Shown here in pieces: positions 58,134-64,000 of a stretch of DNA of 64,000 nucleotides; position 1 is the first letter of the stretch, and each line of letters opens with the position of its first letter. Both the position numbers and the translations under genes were made by a program. The notes under the pieces are model-generated. The model saw only the letters and a list, made by a program, of their open reading frames with translations, did no database searches and was not told where the DNA came from. The stretch comes from Lytechinus variegatus (taxonomy: Eukaryota > Echinodermata > Echinoidea > Temnopleuroida > Toxopneustidae). Location of the stretch: positions 73,553,856 through 73,617,855 of the forward strand of contig NC_054740.1 in assembly GCF_018143015.1 (NCBI RefSeq). Direction: 5' to 3'.

Positions 58134-60689
58134 ATAATTGAGCGTCATCAAACTGCAACAATACGCACATGAAATTGACATTATTATTTCGGTTAGTTGT
58201 AATTTTATTTCTGTATTTTGTAGGTCTATTCATTTGTTTGGTGTTTTATTCTACAACTGTAGGCCTACAGAAATACCCTTTTTAATCAATACAAAATCTG
58301 CCGTGATATATATCAAAGCTGTTTCTTATGTTGCATTAATTGCGTTAACGTTAATTATTTGATGTGTTCTAGGTGGCATTATTGGTTTTAAACTTATTGT
58401 ATTTCGAATAGTCAAACGTTTTATGTTATAAATTAGTTTATTCATGTTATATGTACGTAGGTCCTTTGGACCATTTTTATCAGAAGTGAAAATTATTTTA
58501 TCATAAATGAAAACAAACTTATAATAAACAAGAGAAATTAATTCTTCTTTTGTCAGTGTGTGATTATTGTGTGAGCTTTAAAGACTTTAAAATTTAAAGA
58601 TAATCGAGTGTGTTTTGTGAATGTAATTATTGCGACTAAAAATATATGGAAAGTTCAACAAATTTGACGGAATTTATCACCAAGTATTGTTCAATCTGTG
58701 TAAGAATTTTGGTTTATTTTGTTCATGTTTAACTGACTATTTTAGCGAAGGATAATAGCAGTGATTAGGAGCAGATAACGGTAACTGCAAATTCTTGATA
58801 AGAAATCAAAGTATAGTAAATTTGCTCGAAGTCTCACTAAATAGAGTATGTTGCCGTTTATGTAAAAACGCCCTCTTGCAAGATATCCAAGAGATCAGCG
58901 GCGAAGCACCAACCAACTCATACAAAAAAAAGACCGCGGTAGTTCTTGTTCGTGTGGACCCCATACCAAGTTCCTCATTAGCTTTACGCGGCGATCGTCC
59001 GTTGGCTTTCGCACTCCAGCAGTACCGACTTAAAGTGCGTTCATTAGCCGTTGAGTCTGACTTCCAGGTAATGTAATTACTGGTCCCCTTTACAGTTGAC
59101 GACTTTGGATGCTGGCGGTGACGTTAAAGTCTCGGTCACCGTGAACTCAGCGACCAGATGAAGCTGCCTGCTGCATAAGCATCTAGTACATCATCAAACC
59201 CAAGATTAACACATCGAATCAGATGGTCACGTCCAGAAAAAAACCGCCATAATCTTTAGAAGTCTTGTGAAAATAAAGAAAGAAAAGGCATTGTTTCCGG
59301 AGAAAGGCTTTTGAGGTTATGAGTCTTCGAAAACTGTCTTCCTTAGATAACATTCTGCGATTTGTTATTCAGCGTGTAATAAGCAACATTCCCATCTCGG
59401 ATGTAAACATTTTAACCTCGATGTGTGAATAGGTGCCCAACGGTCAGTTGGCATTAGTTTGCCTAAATCTATCCCCGAAGTTGAAACGAAACGATAAACC
59501 AGTGAAAGAGAAACTTGCTTCTCCATTTCAGTTATATTTCTTCACCTTCGCCAGAAAGACAGCTTCGATGGTGCTCTTCTGAACCACGAGAATTTGGCGG
59601 CGGCGGGATTCAATTAAACTTTCCTGACAGGATACGTTTGGAGAAACTGTAGATGATTTGTTGTTTACGAAACGGTAAGTCGTGATCTGAAATAAATCAT
59701 CACATTACTTAGAAGCTTGTTTCTATTCATATTTCCATCAGTTTCCGAGAGCATACTATTGACACTTTTCATTTAACTATTTCAAGAGGAGCAGGAGTTG
59801 CTCGTGTATTGACTGAAAAGTGTTTGTAAAGGAAATTGTTTTTGTTATGCATGTCAAATGAGGGCAGGTGAACCTCTTTTCACGTTGGTGATGTTTGTAA
59901 AGATGGTGTACTGATGATGAATTAATGATATCTCCGTGTCTTGTGTGTAACTCATGGCCCCAAGTGAGCTCGATATAGCTGTGCAGTGACGTTAAACACA
60001 GTTAATTAAATCAATCAGGACTGAATGAACAACTGTTTGGTGTTATTTCAATTCAAAATGATGTTCGTCGCATATGAATGATGCATGCGTCTGACACTGT
60101 ATGAGGTGAACATTATTCTAACATAAGAATATCAAAATCACCCATTCTTCAATATTTTATCTTTTTCATATTAAGAGCAGTAAAAATATTGCTCCCCAAA
60201 AAGGTAACATGTATTCAAGATCTATTAGAAACTCGATTCATATTAAACAAGCAAAAGCGAAATAAGCGAGGAGAAATAATCCGTTTTGGTAGTGAAATCA
60301 ATATTCCTTTGACCTTTGACACTGCCCTCAGACATGTCAATCAGACTTTCCCTTGATAACATATACTTGCTCTGAAAACATATTTAAAAAGTGGGATATA
60401 TAGGTCCTTAGAATTTATGCATTTACATGTATATAAATTCATGTTATAAATGTCGAGGAAATACTCATTTAATGAGAGAGGGAGAAGATTGCAATAGAAT
60501 GCAACGTGGGACGTCATTCAAAGGGATAATTAGTAGGGTTTTCTTAAATAATGGTTCGGAGTGAGCATAATAATTTGAGTTTGTTGTAATGTGGATAGAC
60601 TGTTTTTGGAATTAGAAAAGTCTTTGGAAAAAGTGTTTATGACATTGTCATAATATGAATTAGCAAGGATCCTCAATGGAAGGAGATCC
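58134..60689. other. Intergenic stretch downstream of NEK
   Basis: No confident gene is seen. It contains an unassigned exon-like open stretch (58795-59069). It also contains a second possible splice donor at 59672/59673 (AAACG|GTAAGTCG), which follows G+C-richer sequence (about 59560-59650, GGCGGCGGCGGG). That could be a 5' UTR exon of a gene beyond the window. Confidence 0.35.
58795..59069 (+). other. Unassigned open, exon-like stretch ending in a splice donor
   Basis: About 91 codons are open, with less A+T bias than the surroundings. The translation includes a CCRLCKN group, then VVLVRVDPIPSSSLALRGDR. It ends TTCCAG|GTAATG, a fair donor at 59069/59070. No upstream ATG with good context and no family are recognised. 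It could be a real first or internal exon of a gene continuing to the right, or chance. Confidence 0.25.
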
Positions 60690-62400
60690 CTAAGCTTAAT
60701 CTGTATAATGCTCTAGTAAATCTTGATATTTATTTTTCTCTGAAATATAGCTGGCATGAACTTTCCAAATTAATTGTGAGTTTATCAATATGCCAAGAAA
60801 TTTCACAGCATTTTCTCGTTTATCTCATTATTTATCATTAATTGCATTATCATAGTTAATGGATTTTGTGGAATATAGCGCGTAAGGAGTTTTTGTTTTC
60901 ATCATTGATCTGTAATTTGTGCATAAAAAACATTCTTACAATTTCAACTCATTCTCTGAATTATTTGTTATCAATTAAGTACTATTTCCAGACAGGAAGA
61001 AACTCGAGTCATCAGCAAACTGTATCACTGATGTATCTGACCTAACAATTTGAAGGTCGTTGATATATATTTGAAATAACACTGACCCTAGTAATGAACC
61101 TTGAAGAATTCTGGTAATGATAGTCTTTGGTGAATGTTTACTAATTCCATTTGCAACCTATTGTCTTTGGTTTGATAAATAACGTTTAAACCAGTTAAGA
61201 ACTAATCCTTTGATACCATAAAATATAATGGTCCATGCAATCGAAGGCCCTCGAAACGTCAAACAATATATTTTGGCTTTTGGCTTTTCTGTTTAGTATT
61301 TCATTGATTACCGGTGTGTTGGCAAAGATGGGAGTTGCTGCCACCCTGTTTGGCGTCCAACGATTAAAGGGATAGAGCCTCGTCGATCTGGCGCTGCACG
61401 GCAGCTGCCGGGCCCACGATCAATTGGGCAAAGCAAATTTTCGGAGCATTTCATTTCATGTTTATTTCGAACAATGAAATATTTTTATTCATTTTTTTTC
61501 ATTTTAATTAATTTTCAAATGTTGAAATTTTTCATTGAAGTATTTATGCTTTGTATATCTTATTTCATCGATATCTTTATTCCTGTAGAGTATGCTTCAT
61601 AATTCATATGATTCCAAACGGAAGGATTTATAACATATTCTTTAATCAATTAATTCTTCTTGTTGCACATTTTCAATAATTTCGGGAGCCAACGTTTAAT
61701 TTTATAGGGAAACTATCATCATGAAGTTTTGATGATATATGCAAAACAGTTCAAATTGCTTATTTGCATCTCTTATGTTTTCTAAAAATGACCAGTTAGT
61801 ATCTTGTAGTTTGTCACAGAAGTTAAATTTGCATCAGTATACTTTCGGCTTTCGTGTCATTGTTAACAACCGAAGCTATTATTAGAATATATTATTTCCA
61901 TGTAAAGTAATGAATGGAGATAGGTGATCACTGATATTTACAATGAGTATACCCGACTTAATACTAGTATCCTTTTCTGGGATATTATATATAATATAGA
62001 CTAATGCGGTCGTTGTTGTTAGAGTAATTCTTGTTAGCTATACTCTTTGTGGATAAAAGGAAAAAGTAGCCAAAGTATCAACAAAATAATTAACAGAAGA
62101 ATATATTTTGAAGCGAAGAATATTCATATTAAAGTCACCCAAAAGTGTGGACTGTTCATTTTCCTTTGAGATACTGTTTAAAAGTTACTGATAAAAAGTA
62201 TTTTTGCTTGTCTTTGAAAATATATTTGACATGAAATGTGTATTCCATCCCCTCCAAAAACAATCTAATGGTCCTGAAATTAATAATTTCAATGCTCTAG
62301 TCGACATCATATTGATGTACAGCGTGTTTCCTTTAGAACTGTGACCATGAAGGATCGTAAATTTTCAAGAGACTTTAAATTGATTCAAGGCATTAAATGC
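60690..62400 (-). pseudogene. LINE relic with endonuclease and reverse transcriptase pieces
   Basis: Minus strand. Near 62150-61890 is LLGDFNMNILRFKIYSSVNY, then LTRITLTTTTALVYIIYNIP and SGILIVNISDHLSPF, which is the 'lGDFN...TRiT...lIDniftN...SgIl..diSDHlPif' endonuclease core. One in-frame stop interrupts it. Near 61120-60980 is ILQGSLLGSVLFQIYINDL, then VIQFADDSSFF, the RT GSLLG and (Y/F)ADD boxes. About 130 bp of unrelated G+C-richer DNA near 61310-61440 interrupts it. Confidence 0.85.
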
Positions 62401-64000
62401 CAATTTTTCCAGATCATTCTTAACGGAAAATCTAAAGTAGAGCGAGGTCACAATTTGTAATTTCATCACAAAAAAATAACACACACTTTTTTTTACATAC
62501 CGATATGTATGCTCTGTTAGATCATATATAGATTCTGCTCTACTTTGGATTCCTCAATCTGAGATTTCCTTCTAAATTGACTCACCAGCCAGTTTCTGCT
62601 TTGAGATATTTAATATCAATATTCACAAGGGTGATTGTCCATTTTCGCTCATACCCCGTAGCGCCTATCAGCAGTCAGTTAATCAAACTTTACCGACTCT
62701 TTCGTAAGATAAAGTAAAAACAAGGATGAAAAACGTTTAGTTGTGTGAGTCTTTTCTTTCTAATTATTCATTCTGACATGTTCGAGCTAAGCAGATATTA
62801 AAAACATTTTGAAAGGTAACGCTCTTACAAGAACAATATCGTACAACACAATCGCTAGTTTCTTGCAGATTTAAGGCAATAGTAGTTTTACAAGTGGTAT
62901 AAAACTAAATCTTGGCGTCGTTCTATGAAGCTTGTCAGTACTGACGATTTGTGTTTAGCTGAAAATTGGTTACTACGGTAACAGAGACCGGTATTTCTCA
63001 GTCAATTAAAAAAAAGGATTTCACTGAAATTGTCAAAGCTTATATACAAGTTAGTCAGCACCAATAACTTTCATGATACGGTACCCAGAATTGTATTGGA
63101 AATGAGGTTGGTTTTGCGATAGAGATGAAAATTGTGCAGTATAATCAGCCATGGTACAGAGTGCTCGAGGAGCATGCCCCAAAGTTGCAAAGATGATCTC
63201 CGTGGTCATAATATGTCTCAGTTTTGTCTCAGGCTAAAAGTTTTGATAGTTCCATTAGTCAGGAGCAAGGCTCTGCGTGTCGCCGGTACGCCCATTCATA
63301 TCGAATGGCGTTATGACCTCAATTTTACTCTCTTGTCTGTCAAGCTCGATGAAGTCCAAGATATGTCTCTTCAAATACTTGACATTTATCCACGTCATAT
63401 AGCGAGTAAGGTCCATATCGCCGTGCTATGACGTATAACTTGCCTTGTTACTAGTTTGTCATGTATAGCATGTTTGTCCAAGATTCACACGCACACTTTT
63501 AGCATGTTCAGTATGGATCCAAGCACAATAATAATAATAAAATGGAATGAAATAAAATGAGCATCTATGCACATTATTAAGGGAAACGTACTACACCTAT
63601 CCAGACATTTTACATCAAATTATTGGATGAATTTTATTCCAAATATTCAATGAGGTGTAAATTTATAAAGAAAACGTTTTTTTTCCATTTATTTCATATA
63701 GAGATAAAAAAAAAAACATGCTATCAGCTAACAAGCTGTTTTTCAGCATGACCGTATGCTTAGAAGCTTTATCTCTTTACAACACATTTTGCTTGTCAGT
63801 TTATTTGCGAGTTGGTCATTGAAGCACTGAATAGCCATGTCTCTGCTAGAATTAATTTTCTTGTCACCAAAATTAGTATTGGAATGAATACATCGAACAG
63901 ATTGGTATTTAAACGCACTCTTCGGAAGCTTCATTCAGTACTCCAAAGCGTGTGCGTCGGGGTGTGCGTGCGTGTGTGTGTGTAAAGGTGTGCATGCAGT
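62401..64000. other. A+T-rich end of window without recognised genes
   Basis: No exon, RNA gene or complete repeat is seen. The open frame at 63132-63431 has no family resemblance. A (GT)n tract begins at about 63952 and runs to near 63984. Confidence 0.4.

Noticed and set aside
63132..63431. 99-codon open frame
   Set aside because: No recognised domain or splice context; left as unassigned chance frame.

Overview
The window looks like nuclear DNA of a deuterostome invertebrate, most likely an echinoderm (sea-urchin-like). The genes have introns with GT-AG borders. Long A+T-rich introns and intergenic stretches are packed with decayed LINEs, tRNA-derived SINEs, foldback or MITE elements, microsatellites and poly-G/poly-C runs. 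A single-receptor class A GPCR with a Ser/Thr-rich ectodomain also fits. Species was not determined. There is no bacterial or organellar content, no CRISPR array, and no intact rRNA or tRNA gene.

Genes, all on the + strand. (1) The 3' five coding exons of prohibitin-1 (1707-4650); the start exon lies before the window. (2) A rhodopsin-family GPCR, two coding exons (17119-17482, 18007-18998; 451 aa). A TATA/Inr promoter and a spliced leader exon at 11349-11470 may belong to it. (3) An eight-exon NEK-family protein kinase (27815-56662; 884 aa in the spliced model). All splice phases agree, and intron 3 is about 17 kb. No confident gene follows the NEK stop; one unassigned open exon-like stretch (58795-59069) is noted.

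Repeat landscape. 1-1.7 kb: LINE ORF1 coiled-coil relic and ~85-bp tandem repeats. 3.5 kb: short copy of a minisatellite-bearing family in a prohibitin intron. 5.5-11 kb: a half MITE, a perfect hairpin, a 2.1-kb element with long terminal inverted repeats, and a ~30-bp minisatellite. 13-16.2 kb: a 0.6-kb foldback element, a LINE tail, and a hAT-type element with perfect 8-bp target duplication. 19-21.3 kb: a foldback with ~230-bp arms. 23-26 kb: two reverse-transcriptase relics, a MITE, and a second 0.6-kb foldback. NEK intron 2: MITE, LINE tail, 1.3-kb element, second hAT copy. NEK intron 3: a 75-bp tandem repeat, SINE-like sequences, and a nested stack. In that stack an older LINE is split inside its reverse transcriptase by a younger LINE 3' end. 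The younger LINE is itself split by a 5.18-kb giant palindrome with an 11-bp target duplication, and the palindrome carries a further MITE and SINE. Further on are a Helentron-like minisatellite element, more LINE relics, and a MITE-in-MITE-in-MITE at 51.5 kb. 57.7 kb and 60.7-62.4 kb: another MITE and a LINE endonuclease/RT relic.

The three genes are functionally unrelated (mitochondrial scaffold, membrane receptor, cell-cycle/cilium kinase); nothing suggests they form one system. The most unusual content is the organisation of the mobile DNA. The best candidates for undescribed entities are the 5.18-kb palindromic element, the Helentron-like minisatellite family, the 2.1-kb element with repeated 17-19 bp motifs, and a G+C-rich cassette shared by elements with different ends. 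All calls come from reading the sequence; no database search was run.
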